A stretch of DNA of 64,000 nucleotides from Rhodobacteraceae bacterium M382 (GTDB lineage: Bacteria; Pseudomonadota; Alphaproteobacteria; Rhodobacterales; Rhodobacteraceae), in contig CP081100.1 of NCBI GenBank assembly GCA_025141015.1, positions 62,001 through 126,000 of the forward strand, in the 5' to 3' direction. Below are positions 1 through 9,698 of this stretch, piece after piece. The notes below the pieces were generated by a model. That model was not told the DNA's origin. It did not search any database and saw only the letters and a list, made by a program, of their open reading frames with translations. Each line of letters starts with the position of its first letter. Within the stretch, counting starts at the first letter, position 1. The translations under genes were made by a program, and so were the position numbers.

Positions 1-2087
1 ACAAAACGATCCAGGCTGGCATCAAAAGCGGTATATTCGATGCCGAAATCAGCCCCCCAACCGTGATAGCCTTTTTCCAGACGCATCGCGTTCAACGCAT
101 AAGAGCCGAATTCGACCATGCCCTTGTCGGCACCTTGTTCCATGATCGCCGAATAGACAGTAACGAGGTCTTCATTGCGCATGTGCAATTCCCAACCCAA
201 CTCGCCGACATAGGAGACGCGCAACGCAATGACAGGTGCGCCTGCGATGGTGATCTCACGCACGGACATCCAAGGTGCGTTTGCCTTGGACAGATCGTCG
301 GTAGTAAGCGGCTGCAGAACATCGCGTGATTTGGGGCCCATGACCATCAAAGCTGCGTCGAAATCTGAGCCTCTGCGCAGGGTGACGCCGGTCTCCGGCA
401 GGAATTGGGACATCCAATCGTGGTCACGTTGATCGGCCAGCGTTGGCCCGCACAGCAGGTACTTGTTGTCGTCCAAACGGGCAATTGTGGCTTCGGACCA
501 GATCTTGCCCTTGGGGGTCAACATATAGCTAAGTTTGACCCGGCCCACAGAGGGCATCGCGCCACAGAACACGGTATTCAGGAAATCGGTCGCACCCGGT
601 CCTTCGACCTCGTATCGGGTGAAACCACCGTGATCCATCACACCGACATTGTCGCGTACGGCCTGACATTCGGCGGCCACAGCATCATGCCAACACTCGT
701 GATGAAAGCTAAGTGCACCGTCGTTTTTGATTGTGTCCGTTTCGAACCAGAACGCCCGTTCCCAACCAGCGACCTGTCCGAACACAGCGCCTTTGGATTT
801 GAGCGTGTCGTAGAGGGGCGTGGTTTGCACTGGCCGCGCCGATTCCCACAGGCGATGCGGGTAGGGGATCGAGTATTGGTTTTCGTAGAGTTCGCTGGCA
901 CGGGTTGCGGTATAATCGAACGTGGCCCAGTTCTCGTCGAAACGACGCGGGTCCCACATCGACATGTCCCACTCTGTTTCGCCTTCGGTGATCCATTCCG
1001 TGAGCGTTTTGGCCGCCGCGGCAGAATGCGTAATGCCGACCGGGAAACAGCAGGCATGATAGAAGTTTGGCAACCCAAAAGCAGGACCACAAAGCGGAGC
1101 GCCATCGGGACTATATGGGATGGGGCCGTTGACGAAACGCCCGACACCGGCCTCGCCCAAAATCGGCACATGGGTCAATGCCGCGTCCAGAACTTCGGCA
1201 ATGTCATCTACGCTGTCCGGGTAAAGCTGATTGGCAAAACAATCGGGCATTCCATCCAGCCATGCGGGGCGCCCCGCGTGACCGTAGGAGCCCAACAGCA
1301 ACCCATTCCGTTCGCGGCGCAGGTAATACATGATGTCCGGGTCGCGCACGAGCGGGAAGTTGTCTGGATTGGCCTCCAGTTCCGGCAAGGCCTCGGTCAC
1401 CAGATACTGATGTTCCAACGTCACAACAGGCAGTTTTTGCCCAACCATTTCGCCAACAACACGACCGTAATAACCGCCTGCGTTGATAACGATGTCAGCG
1501 ATCACGTCGCCTTTGTCAGTGGTCACCTGCCATTCGCCAGAGGATCGGCGGCTGATGTCCGTGACTTGGGTAAAACGCGCGATCTGAGCACCCAGATCCC
1601 GTGCTCCCTTGGCTAGGGCTTGGGTCAGCTGGCTGGGGTCCACATCGCCTTCGTAGGGGTCGTAAATGCCGCCGATGATGCTATCGCCCGAACTGAAATA
1701 GGGGTGCATATCGTCCATTTCCTTCGGCGACAGCATGGCCATTTCATAGCCCAACCCCTTGGAAATCCCTGTTAGGTGACGAAAGAAATCCATCCTTTCG
1801 GGGGTGTGCGCGGGCCAGAATGCGCCCGTGTGGCGATACGTGATCGGATAATCGACCTCTTTGTCCAAATCCTTGTAGAGCCGCCAGGCATAGTTGCCGG
1901 CGCGCATGCCGCCCCAGCTGTTGGCATAGGTCGGAATGTTGCCCGCCGCGTGCCATGTCGATCCCGAGGTCAGTTCGTTCTTTTCGATTAGCAGCGTATC
2001 GGTCACGCCCGCCTTGGCCAGATGATACAGGGTCGACACGCCAACCGCGCCGCCGCCAATGATCAATACTTTTGCTTGGGTCTTCAT
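1..2087 (-). CDS. DMGDH/sarcosine dehydrogenase-like FAD oxidoreductase (3' end missing)
   Basis: The frame is open for 695 codons from ATG at 2087 to the window edge, so the C-terminus is missing. The N-terminus has a dinucleotide-binding motif (LIIGGGAVGVS) and a TWHAAGN stretch, which in dimethylglycine and sarcosine dehydrogenases carries the histidine that binds FAD covalently. The distal half is a GcvT-like folate-binding domain (VSYVGELGWELH, ALNAMRLEKGYHGWGAD). Members are about 800 aa and oxidatively demethylate N-methyl glycines, passing the one-carbon unit to tetrahydrofolate. It starts 4 nt after the stop of the MttB-family gene, so the two are co-transcribed. This suggests successive demethylation of a methylated amine. 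The exact substrate cannot be read from sequence. Confidence 0.85.
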   Translation of the reverse strand, partial: MKTQAKVLIIGGGAVGVSTLYHLAKAGVTDTLLIEKNELTSGSTWHAAGNIPTYANSWGGMRAGNYAWRLYKDLDKEVDYPITYRHTGAFWPAHTPERMDFFRHLTGISKGLGYEMAMLSPKEMDDMHPYFSSGDSIIGGIYDPYEGDVDPSQLTQALAKGARDLGAQIARFTQVTDISRRSSGEWQVTTDKGDVIADIVINAGGYYGRVVGEMVGQKLPVVTLEHQYLVTEALPELEANPDNFPLVRDPDIMYYLRRERNGLLLGSYGHAGRPAWLDGMPDCFANQLYPDSVDDIAEVLDAALTHVPILGEAGVGRFVNGPIPYSPDGAPLCGPAFGLPNFYHACCFPVGITHSAAAAKTLTEWITEGETEWDMSMWDPRRFDENWATFDYTATRASELYENQYSIPYPHRLWESARPVQTTPLYDTLKSKGAVFGQVAGWERAFWFETDTIKNDGALSFHHECWHDAVAAECQAVRDNVGVMDHGGFTRYEVEGPGATDFLNTVFCGAMPSVGRVKLSYMLTPKGKIWSEATIARLDDNKYLLCGPTLADQRDHDWMSQFLPETGVTLRRGSDFDAALMVMGPKSRDVLQPLTTDDLSKANAPWMSVREITIAGAPVIALRVSYVGELGWELHMRNEDLVTVYSAIMEQGADKGMVEFGSYALNAMRLEKGYHGWGADFGIEYTAFDASLDRF

Positions 2088-2091
2088 GAGT

Positions 2092-3588
2092 TCAGGCTTT
2101 CAGATGAATAGGCAAACGCGCGCGCAACGCGGCTTCGATTTCTGCAGAAAGATGGTCAGGGGCGGGCAGGGCGTCGATTTCGGCGGCCCGGATGATGGCT
2201 TTGTCCCAGATGGTCTGAGCGCCACTTTCCAACCAATCATTAACGCTTTGGCGATCGCCTATGGACGGATAAACATATTCCTTGGTCATCAAGTCCAACG
2301 TTTGTGCAGTCCCAAGAAAGTGACCTTCGCCGGTGACGACCTGTTCAATCATATCCAGATCAATGGCACCGTCGAACATTTCGACCCCGCGTACAGATCG
2401 AAGGATCGCGCCGCACATATCGTCGTCGATCACCAAAGCCTCTTTGCTGGCGGCCATGATGGAGCCCAACATCCCAACGCTGAGATTGATCATATCCGCC
2501 CCGGCCTGGGCGGCCAAAGCGATGGTATAGCCCTTTTCATAGCCTGATTGGGCGTCTGCGGTCTTGGCGTCGGTCATACCAGCCGAAACTGTTGATGGAA
2601 TGCCAAGGTTCAACAGCAATTGTGCCGCTGCGGCATTGGCCACTGCAGCCTCACCCGAGCCACCCGTCATCGCGCCAGTGCGCAAATCCGAGATGAACGG
2701 CAGAAACGCCAAAATGCATGGGAAACCGGGTTTCATCATGTTGACCAGCACAAGGCCCGCCAGTGACTCGGCCAATCCTTGGGCCAAAGCACCTGCCAGG
2801 GCGGCAGGGCTGGTTGCGCCTGCTTGGGCAGCCGAGCAGATTTGCAACGGCATCCCCAGACGCACGCATTCGCGCATAACGCCACAGGCTTCCTCCGCCA
2901 ATGTCAGCGGCGGGACGACGTGACAGATCGAAGCAAAGCAAAACGGTTGCTTGGCAAAAGCCCCTTCGCCGCCCAAAGCCTCGTCAAACATTTGGACCAC
3001 TGGGGTCACGTTCTCCGGTTCGAAAAAGCTGGTGCCAATGGGTTTAGAAGTGGCTTTCATCGCCGTAAAGGCTGTGTTGATGTCCAGCGTCAGAGGGTCT
3101 TCGAGGTCGCGCGCTACAACAGGGCGCAGCGAGTAATGGATGTTGTCGCAGGTGTCGACAATGCGCATCAAGTCATAGAGATCGGACAGTTTGCTGTCGC
3201 GGAATTTCCCTGTGCTGGATTCCAGAACCTGAACGGCTGCTCCGCCGGTGCCGATGTGTACGCGGCCGCCGCCAACTTCGATCCCGCGGTCCCGAATGAA
3301 GCCGGGCAATTCAACCCGCTTGCAGGATTTGGCGATCATGTCTTCGACCAAAACCCGTGAAAAGAGCAACCGCCCATCCGCGCGTTCTGTTGCTCCGTTG
3401 TCCAGCGCCAGCGCGCGAATATCAGCAGGGGCGTTTGAAATGCCAATCCGTTCAAGGATCTCAAATGCTGTGTCAGTGATGTTTTTCAGAGATTCCGGGC
3501 CCAGCGGCATAAAGCGACCGCCGATTGGTGGTGTGGCGGAAATCTGGGGTTGGCGGGGGGTCCCGCGCTTTGTTCTGGTGCGCCGCAT
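2092..3588 (-). CDS. MttB-family (trimethylamine methyltransferase-like) protein without pyrrolysine
   Basis: This 498-aa protein belongs to the MttB/COG5598 superfamily. Its length and the glycine-rich core (MTGGSGEAAVANAAA, AAQAGADMINLSVG) fit. There is no in-frame amber codon, so it is a non-pyrrolysine member; characterised ones demethylate glycine betaine, proline betaine or carnitine and pass the methyl group to a corrinoid protein. No corrinoid protein or RamA-like activator is visible in the window, so the methyl acceptor is unknown. An ATG at 3600 is possible, but the ATG at 3588 has GAGG at good spacing and is preferred. The downstream DMGDH-like gene begins 4 nt after its stop. It is read after the ABC transporter genes but separated from them by a terminator. 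Confidence 0.85.
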   Translation of the reverse strand: MRRTRTKRGTPRQPQISATPPIGGRFMPLGPESLKNITDTAFEILERIGISNAPADIRALALDNGATERADGRLLFSRVLVEDMIAKSCKRVELPGFIRDRGIEVGGGRVHIGTGGAAVQVLESSTGKFRDSKLSDLYDLMRIVDTCDNIHYSLRPVVARDLEDPLTLDINTAFTAMKATSKPIGTSFFEPENVTPVVQMFDEALGGEGAFAKQPFCFASICHVVPPLTLAEEACGVMRECVRLGMPLQICSAAQAGATSPAALAGALAQGLAESLAGLVLVNMMKPGFPCILAFLPFISDLRTGAMTGGSGEAAVANAAAAQLLLNLGIPSTVSAGMTDAKTADAQSGYEKGYTIALAAQAGADMINLSVGMLGSIMAASKEALVIDDDMCGAILRSVRGVEMFDGAIDLDMIEQVVTGEGHFLGTAQTLDLMTKEYVYPSIGDRQSVNDWLESGAQTIWDKAIIRAAEIDALPAPDHLSAEIEAALRARLPIHLKA

Positions 3589-3701
3589 CAGCGTCCTCAT
3601 CCTTTGGTGTTACCGCATCTTAGGAACGCATATTGATTAGCTCAATTTCATAAGTTTCCAACTTTTGTGAAAATTTTTCATCCTAAATTTCGCGAACTGA
3701 C

Positions 3702-3733
3702 AAAAAAACCCGGAACAGTCACTGTTCCGGGTT
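3702..3733 (-). terminator. Rho-independent terminator of the oligopeptide-type ABC operon
   Basis: A perfect 12-bp inverted repeat (3707-3718 with 3722-3733, 3-nt loop) is followed on the minus strand by seven T residues. It lies just past the stop of the ATPase gene at 3739. The MttB gene downstream therefore probably has its own promoter in 3589-3701, which is AT-rich. Confidence 0.85.
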
Positions 3734-3738
3734 CCAAT

Positions 3739-5370
3739 TCAACCAGCCGCACGTTGCGCGAGTGTTCGGTTCAACCAATTGGGATCCATTTCCGGAACTG
3801 ACGACAAAAGCAGTTCGGTGTATGGCGCGTGTGGCGGGGCGAAGATTGAATCTTTCGCCCCCTGTTCCACAATCTTACCATGCTGCATCACCACCACTTC
3901 GTCTGCGATCGCACGGACCGTCGAAATGTCGTGGGTGATGAACATATAAGCCAAGTCGTGTTCTTTCTGGAGCTTGTCCAGCAGACGAAGAATGCCTTCG
4001 GCCACTAGCTGATCCAAGGCGCTGGTGACCTCGTCACAGATCACCAGTTGCGGAGAAGCCGCCAAGGCTCGGGCAATTCCAATACGCTGCTTTTGTCCCC
4101 CCGAAAGCTCGGACGGCAGCCGGTTCAAATATTGGTCCGGCTCCAATTCAATCGCATCCAACAGAGCACGGATTTCTTCGGTTAACTGTTTGCCCCGCAA
4201 CCCTTTGTAGTAGGTCATGGGGCGACCGATGATATCACGAATCCGCTGTTTCGGGTTCAGCGCAGTATCGGCCATCTGATAAATCATCTGCACTGCTTGC
4301 AGCTGTTTCTTGCTCCGCTTACGGAACTCATGCGGCAACGCTTCTCCATTCAACAGGATATCCCCGTTCAGCGGAGGTAACAGTCCCATGACCGACCGTG
4401 CGGTGGTTGATTTTCCAGACCCGCTTTCCCCTACAACAGCCACTGTGCGACCTGCGTGGAAATCAATCGAGATGTCGTCAAGCACCGGACTGGACATTCC
4501 GGGATATTGGGCCGTGACATTGCGGAGGGCTATGACGGGTGATTTTTTCGTGTCGATCGGTGGCTTCTCCGACGCTCTGAACGCGCGTACAGCCCAAAGC
4601 GACTTTGTATACTCTTCGCGTGGAGCGTCTAGCATGGTTTTGGTGTCAGAAACTTCGACCTCGTTCCCATGACGCAGGACCATAATCCGGTCCGCCATCT
4701 GGGCCACGACGGCCAGATCATGAGTGATGTAGATCGCGGATGTACCAAACTGATCGACAATATCACGGATTGCAGACAGCACCTCGATCTGGGTGGTGAC
4801 ATCCAGCGCAGTTGTCGGTTCGTCAAAAATGATCAAGTCAGGTCGACAAGCCATCGCCATGGCTGTCATTGCCCGCTGGAGCTGTCCGCCGGACACCTGA
4901 TGCGGATAGCGAAATCCGATCTCGTCTGGGTTAGGCAGTTGCAATTTACCATACAGGTCAATGGCATCCTTGCGCGCCTCATCCCTGTTCATAATGCCGC
5001 GTCGCACCGGGAACTCAGTATGTTGGTTGATCAGCTTGAAAGCCGGGTTAAAACTGGCGGCAGCTGATTGTGCGACATAGGCAATCCGGGTCGACCGCAA
5101 GTTGCGGCGGGTTTCACGGTCTGCGCCGGTCAATTCTACACCGTCAAAATGTACAGTACCCCCGGAGAACCGGCACCCATCCCGCACATATCCCATGGCG
5201 GCCAGGCCGATAGTTGATTTCCCGGCGCCACTCTCACCGATCAAGCCAAGAACTTCACCCTTGGCGAGCGTCAGATCGATGCCTTTGACGATAGGTTTCC
5301 ATTTGTCCTCGGACAGGCCTTCGATCTTCAGGCCCTCTACGGTCAACAGCGGTGTGTTTTCTTGCGTCAT
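3739..5370 (-). CDS. Oligopeptide-type ABC transporter, fused double ATPase (DppD-DppF type)
   Basis: The product of about 543 aa has two complete ATP-binding cassettes in one chain. The first has a Walker A (GESGAGKST) near residue 45, signature SGGQLQR and Walker [13 protein letters not shown]. The second has GESGSGKST near 315, SGGQKQR and [12 protein letters not shown]. It powers the importer formed with the two permeases just upstream. ATG codons occur at 5376 and 5370; the second has the better-spaced GAGG and is preferred. Fused DppDF-like ATPases are common in Rhizobiales and Rhodobacterales. Substrates of this class include peptides, but also opines, glycosides and modified amino acids. 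The gene is last in its operon and followed by a strong terminator. Confidence 0.93.
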   Translation of the reverse strand: MTQENTPLLTVEGLKIEGLSEDKWKPIVKGIDLTLAKGEVLGLIGESGAGKSTIGLAAMGYVRDGCRFSGGTVHFDGVELTGADRETRRNLRSTRIAYVAQSAAASFNPAFKLINQHTEFPVRRGIMNRDEARKDAIDLYGKLQLPNPDEIGFRYPHQVSGGQLQRAMTAMAMACRPDLIIFDEPTTALDVTTQIEVLSAIRDIVDQFGTSAIYITHDLAVVAQMADRIMVLRHGNEVEVSDTKTMLDAPREEYTKSLWAVRAFRASEKPPIDTKKSPVIALRNVTAQYPGMSSPVLDDISIDFHAGRTVAVVGESGSGKSTTARSVMGLLPPLNGDILLNGEALPHEFRKRSKKQLQAVQMIYQMADTALNPKQRIRDIIGRPMTYYKGLRGKQLTEEIRALLDAIELEPDQYLNRLPSELSGGQKQRIGIARALAASPQLVICDEVTSALDQLVAEGILRLLDKLQKEHDLAYMFITHDISTVRAIADEVVVMQHGKIVEQGAKDSIFAPPHAPYTELLLSSVPEMDPNWLNRTLAQRAAG

Positions 5371-5380
5371 ATTCATGGCC

Positions 5381-6208
5381 TCAGGTCTTTAGTCCACTGG
5401 CTTTGTGCAGCATCCAGTCCACGATAAAATTGATCGACACGGTCAAAAGGCCGATGGCGGCGGCTGGGATCAGTGGGGTCAGATCGCCAAAGGTGATCAG
5501 CGATGCATTCTCTCGTACCATTGATCCCCAATCCGCGGCGGGCGGTTGAATCCCCAACCCCAGAAACGACAGACCCGAGATGGTCAGGAAGACAAAACAG
5601 AACCGCAACCCGAACTCTGCGACCAGCGGCGGAGCGGCATTTGGCAGGATCTCTTTGCGCATGATCCACCACAGGCCTTCGCCGCGGATCTGGGCGGCTT
5701 CGACGTAATCCATCACCACAATCCCCATCGCGACCGCGCGGGCAATCCGGTAGACAAAGGTGGCATAAATCAATGCAATCACGCCGATCAAGCTGGCCAC
5801 AGACGCACCAAAAATGGTCAGCAGCAGCAGCGCAAAAATCAGTGTTGGGATCGAAATCACCACATCGACAGCACGCGACAGCAACTGGTCCACCCAACCC
5901 TGCAAGATGGCGGCAAAAAAGCCAGCCGCGCTGCCGACAACAAAGGCGATAATAGTGGTCACCAGCGCAATGCCGATGGTGTTGCGCGCGCCATAGATCA
6001 TCCGCGTTGCCATATCCCGGCCCAGGCTGTCAGTGCCCAACCAATTGACCGATGACCAGGGTTCGTATTCGTAGCCAACGATCTCGCTCTCGCCAAAGGG
6101 GGCGAGGACCGGCGCAAACAGAGCCACAAGGATATACATCAGGATCACAATGACCCCGAATTTGGCCGTCAGGGGCGCCTTGTGCAGTTCATACATCACA
6201 GCGTTCAT
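5381..6208 (-). CDS. Oligopeptide-type ABC transporter permease (DppC type)
   Basis: This 275-aa integral membrane protein has the DppC layout: a cytoplasmic N-terminus, a first membrane helix (GVIVILMYILVALFAPVL), then a periplasmic loop with WLGTDSLGRDMATRMIYGAR, typical of this family. A block of helices follows, with the ATPase-coupling loop around the EAAQIRGEGLWWIM segment. It should pair with the DppB-type permease and the fused ATPase. Four-nucleotide gaps on either side show tight operon packing. Confidence 0.93.
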   Translation of the reverse strand: MNAVMYELHKAPLTAKFGVIVILMYILVALFAPVLAPFGESEIVGYEYEPWSSVNWLGTDSLGRDMATRMIYGARNTIGIALVTTIIAFVVGSAAGFFAAILQGWVDQLLSRAVDVVISIPTLIFALLLLTIFGASVASLIGVIALIYATFVYRIARAVAMGIVVMDYVEAAQIRGEGLWWIMRKEILPNAAPPLVAEFGLRFCFVFLTISGLSFLGLGIQPPAADWGSMVRENASLITFGDLTPLIPAAAIGLLTVSINFIVDWMLHKASGLKT

Positions 6209-6212
6209 CGGA

Positions 6213-7169
6213 TCACTTCCTGTGCAAGAGACGGGGGTTCGAGGCGATCGAGATCAGATCAGACGCCAGGTTGAACAGGATGTAGGTGGCGGCAAATAAC
6301 AAGCATGCAGTCTGCACCACGGTAAAGTCCCGCTTGGCCACACTGTCGACCAGCAACTGTCCCATGCCGGGATAGACAAACACCACTTCGACAATCACGA
6401 CCCCGACGATTAGATACGCCAGGTTGATGGCGATAACGGTTACAATCGGTGCAATCGCATTGGGCAGCGCGTGGATCACAATCAGGCGGCGCTGGCTGGC
6501 ACCTTTCAATTGGGCCATTTCGACGTACGGCAAGGCCAGCAGATTGATCAGCGATGCCCGCGTCATGCGCATCATATGGGCCGTCACGATCAAAGTCAGA
6601 GTCAATGCAGGCAGGAACGTACGATAAATCCGATCGGTAAAGGGCGCATCTTCGGACAGGTTGGCAATCGACGGAAACATCGAAAGTTCGACCGCAAAGA
6701 TCCAGACCAGGATATAGCCGACAAAGAACTCAGGCACCGAAATGGCGGTCAGCGTGGCGACGTTGATGGATTTGTCCAGCAGCGTATCGCGGTGCAATGC
6801 GGCTACGACACCCAGGATCAACGCCAGCGGTACTGAAATCAGGGCAGCGAATCCAGCGAGAAAAAAGGTGTTATACAGCCGCTCGGAAATCAGGTCGGAA
6901 ATCGGGATACCTGAAATCAGCGAAGTCCCCAAATCCCCCTGCAGAAACCCACCAAGCCAATCCAGATAACGGGTGTGAGCAGGCAGATCTAGCCCCAACT
7001 CACGTCGGAACGCTGCGAGGTTTTCCGGTGTTGCGGATTGCCCGAGAACTTGTTGGGCCACGTCGCCGGGTAGTAACTCGATGGACAGAAAAATGACGAG
7101 AGACACTGCGAACAGTGTCAACAGTCCAAGCGCCAGTCGTTGAACGAAAAGCCTGAGAAGGTGTTGCAT
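6213..7169 (-). CDS. Oligopeptide-type ABC transporter permease (DppB type)
   Basis: This 318-aa membrane protein starts with a first helix (LALGLLTLFAVSLVIFLSIE) followed by LLPGDVAQQVLG, the conserved DppB-type N-terminus. The coupling loop lies near PYVEMAQLKGAS and a C-terminal FVYPGMGQLLVDS motif is typical. It is the second gene of the binding protein-permease-permease-ATPase operon. Together with the DppC-type protein it makes the channel. Confidence 0.93.
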   Translation of the reverse strand: MQHLLRLFVQRLALGLLTLFAVSLVIFLSIELLPGDVAQQVLGQSATPENLAAFRRELGLDLPAHTRYLDWLGGFLQGDLGTSLISGIPISDLISERLYNTFFLAGFAALISVPLALILGVVAALHRDTLLDKSINVATLTAISVPEFFVGYILVWIFAVELSMFPSIANLSEDAPFTDRIYRTFLPALTLTLIVTAHMMRMTRASLINLLALPYVEMAQLKGASQRRLIVIHALPNAIAPIVTVIAINLAYLIVGVVIVEVVFVYPGMGQLLVDSVAKRDFTVVQTACLLFAATYILFNLASDLISIASNPRLLHRK

Positions 7170-7245
7170 GCCGGATTATCGGAACCCTTGAATGTGAGAA
7201 ATGGCGGGGCCAATGGGCCCCACCAACAGATTTTTTCTGAAAGAC

Positions 7246-8799
7246 TTAGACTTTCCACCAGCGTTCGATGGCCTTGTAACCATCCAAAGCCCAATTGGAG
7301 GCCACGTCTTCGGAATGGCTCACATCAGCGCGACGGGCATAGACAAAGTTACGGAAGAACGGGATCACCGACCCGCCCTCATCTTTCAGAATTGCCTGCA
7401 TGTCGCCGTACATCTGACCCCGTTTGGCTTCATCCAGTTCAGAGCGGGCTGCCAGCATCAGCTGCTGGAACGTATCGTTGCTGAATTCACTTTCGTTCCA
7501 GTCGCCACCCTTGGAATAGGCTGTGGCGAAAATCATGTCCGGCACCGGGCGCGCGCCCCACGAGCTGGTAAAGAAGGGTTTCTTCATCCAGACGTCGGAC
7601 CAGTAGCCATCACCGGGTTCGCGTGCGACCTGTACATCGATGCCACCGGGGGCCGCGTGTTCACGGAACAGCGTGACGGAATCGACCGCGCCAGCGAACA
7701 ATGAATCTGATACACTTAGCGATACGCTGAGACTGTCCAGGCCAGCTTCTTTGAGGTGGAATTTGGCTTTGTCCGGATCATAAGCGCGTTGTTCCAGCGA
7801 TGCGTCGAAGTAAGGCATCGAAGGTGCAACCGGGTGGTCGTTGGCCACGGTTCCATGCCCGCGCAACACCTTCTTCACCAAGGCTTCACGGTCCACCCCG
7901 TACTTCAGCGCAAGACGCACGTTGTTGTCGTTAAACGGTGCCTGAGAGCTTTGCATTGCAAAGGTTGGGTGGAACCCGCCCGAGATCGATTCAATGGCAA
8001 CGTTTTTGTCGCGGCCCAACAAGCCCAATGTCTTGTATTCCGCAGATTGAACTGCGTCGATTTCGCCGGTGACCAGCGCTGTTGTGGCCGCACCAGAATC
8101 CGAGATCAGCAGCAATTCGACAGTGTCAAAGTTTGCCGCGCCCTCTTTCCAGTAGTTTGGATTGCGTTTCAAAACGGTTTTTACACCGGGTTTCCAGCTT
8201 TCCAGAGTGTAACCGCCGGTACCTGTGCCTGACAGATCCAATTCTCCATCATCGCCAACCGGCATGATCTGGAAGTGGTAATCTGACAAGATGAAGGGGA
8301 AGTCGGCATTTGGGGCAGACAGGGTAATTTTGATCCCGTCGCTGCCCTCGGCTGTGATGTCAGCAACACCTGCCAACAGAGACTTTGCGCCTGACGTTGA
8401 ATCCTCGCCACGGTGCAGGTTCAGCGAGGCGATAACGTCCTCGGTACCCAGGGTCTTTCCATTATGGAAGGTCACGCCTTGGCGCAGTTTGAATACCCAA
8501 GTTTGCGCATCATCAGACGACCAGTTGGTGGCCAACTCAGGCTTCAACTTGTTGTCTGACCCGATTTCCGTGAGGTTGTTGCGCAGTGCCCAACCCACCA
8601 TGATCTGCTGTGAACCGCTGGCTTCGGCGGGGTTCAGAGTGTCGCTGGTTCCACCTTGGTTGACCGAGACACGGAATGTTCCGCCCTTGGTAGGCGCGGC
8701 AACTGCCGGGCGCGGCAATTGCGACAAGCCCAATACCGCAGCCGAGCCCGTCAGGAACCCGCGGCGGCCGATTTGCAGGCCAGATGTGTATTTTTTCAT
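7246..8799 (-). CDS. Oligopeptide-type ABC transporter substrate-binding protein, Tat-exported
   Basis: This 517-aa protein is of the SBP_bac_5 family (peptide/nickel/opine binding). Its N-terminus carries a twin-arginine signal (GRRGFLTG, then a hydrophobic stretch ending in AVAAP), so the folded protein is probably exported by Tat. The family motif region near KLRQGVTFHNGKTLG is clear. ATG at 8799 has AGGA upstream. It is the first transporter gene and lies just downstream of the 2-oxoglutarate oxygenase gene (29 nt), so the oxygenase may be part of the same transcript and act on the imported solute. Confidence 0.93.
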   Translation of the reverse strand: MKKYTSGLQIGRRGFLTGSAAVLGLSQLPRPAVAAPTKGGTFRVSVNQGGTSDTLNPAEASGSQQIMVGWALRNNLTEIGSDNKLKPELATNWSSDDAQTWVFKLRQGVTFHNGKTLGTEDVIASLNLHRGEDSTSGAKSLLAGVADITAEGSDGIKITLSAPNADFPFILSDYHFQIMPVGDDGELDLSGTGTGGYTLESWKPGVKTVLKRNPNYWKEGAANFDTVELLLISDSGAATTALVTGEIDAVQSAEYKTLGLLGRDKNVAIESISGGFHPTFAMQSSQAPFNDNNVRLALKYGVDREALVKKVLRGHGTVANDHPVAPSMPYFDASLEQRAYDPDKAKFHLKEAGLDSLSVSLSVSDSLFAGAVDSVTLFREHAAPGGIDVQVAREPGDGYWSDVWMKKPFFTSSWGARPVPDMIFATAYSKGGDWNESEFSNDTFQQLMLAARSELDEAKRGQMYGDMQAILKDEGGSVIPFFRNFVYARRADVSHSEDVASNWALDGYKAIERWWKV

Positions 8800-8828
8800 G
8801 TCTTGTTCCTCCCAAGAAGTGTATTGGT

Positions 8829-9698
8829 TCAGCCCGATTGGGCGAGCTGTTCGTCGCGTGCGAAGTGATCCGGGTGCGCTTCGCCCCAGATTCTAATGGC
8901 CTTGTCCGATGTGGTGATGTCGGTCGGGTTGGTTACGTAGCTGAGCAAGAGACTTTGACGTTCACTGCCTTGCGGTGCAGTGACCCGGTGCAACGTGTAC
9001 CCGCCTCGGAACAATTGCAGATCACCCGGGCGCAATTTCAAAGTGCGCAGGTTTGTGCGATCTCCGTCCAGCACCTGTTTCACCGCGTCGTAGTTTTCGT
9101 TCTCGCGGCTACGCAGGTTGGGCACATATTCAAAGTCCCCACCCCGATCCGACTGTTTCAATCCGAAGGAAACGGTGAAGTCGTTGTTGTCGAAATGCCA
9201 GGCAAATTCGCAGCCATCGGGCTGGACGTTCACATTGGTGCAGGCGTAAGGGTCGCGGTAGGTATAGAGTTTTTCATACCAAAGTGCCTGAGCCACGAAC
9301 CGGCATAGATCCGGGTTTTGAAACACTGCCCATATCACCCCATCGCGGGCAAATTTGTCGCCGCGCACCATGCCATGGCGCCGTGGGGAAAAACGGTTCA
9401 GCGGATGATCTTCTGGGGTGTCTTCGGGCGGATTCGAGAAATAGGGGTTCAAATTCGCCTCGTGGAACACCGCCCCATCAGCCAGCTCTGCTGCTTCGCG
9501 TTGCATGGCTTCGACGATTTCAGGCCGTATGAAATTGGGCAACTGCGCACAGCTGACAGTATCAAGACCTGTGATCGCCTGCTCGAGCATGATGCCGTAG
9601 GCGTCGCTATCGGGCTGGTTCAAAGGATAGGTTTCGACGTCAAACAGCTTACTTGTCGAAAACTCAGTGGTGCTCAAGTCTGTGGTCATATCGGCCAT
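8829..9698 (-). CDS. 2-oxoglutarate/Fe(II)-dependent oxygenase, HalD/ArpA-like
   Basis: The 289-aa protein has a clear non-haem iron site: H168-x-D170 in EFAWHFDNND and a distal H237 in TLHRVTAP, with R247 (ERQSLLLSY) placed to bind 2-oxoglutarate. The layout resembles the HalD/ArpA-like group of amino-acid hydroxylases; that assignment comes from memory of the family and is moderate. ATG at 9698 has GGGAGG at 6-nt spacing and is chosen over upstream ATGs. It precedes the Tat-exported binding protein, which suggests that hydroxylation is the first step on the imported compound. The substrate is unknown. Confidence 0.75.
   Translation of the reverse strand: MADMTTDLSTTEFSTSKLFDVETYPLNQPDSDAYGIMLEQAITGLDTVSCAQLPNFIRPEIVEAMQREAAELADGAVFHEANLNPYFSNPPEDTPEDHPLNRFSPRRHGMVRGDKFARDGVIWAVFQNPDLCRFVAQALWYEKLYTYRDPYACTNVNVQPDGCEFAWHFDNNDFTVSFGLKQSDRGGDFEYVPNLRSRENENYDAVKQVLDGDRTNLRTLKLRPGDLQLFRGGYTLHRVTAPQGSERQSLLLSYVTNPTDITTSDKAIRIWGEAHPDHFARDEQLAQSG

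Noticed and set aside
405-1616. Long plus-strand open frame (403 codons) at the left end
   Set aside because: It is the antisense shadow of the DMGDH-like gene, whose minus-strand translation contains clear FAD and GcvT motifs.
2092-3588. Pyrrolysine-containing MttB
   Set aside because: There is no in-frame amber codon, and no pyrrolysine biosynthesis gene is present.
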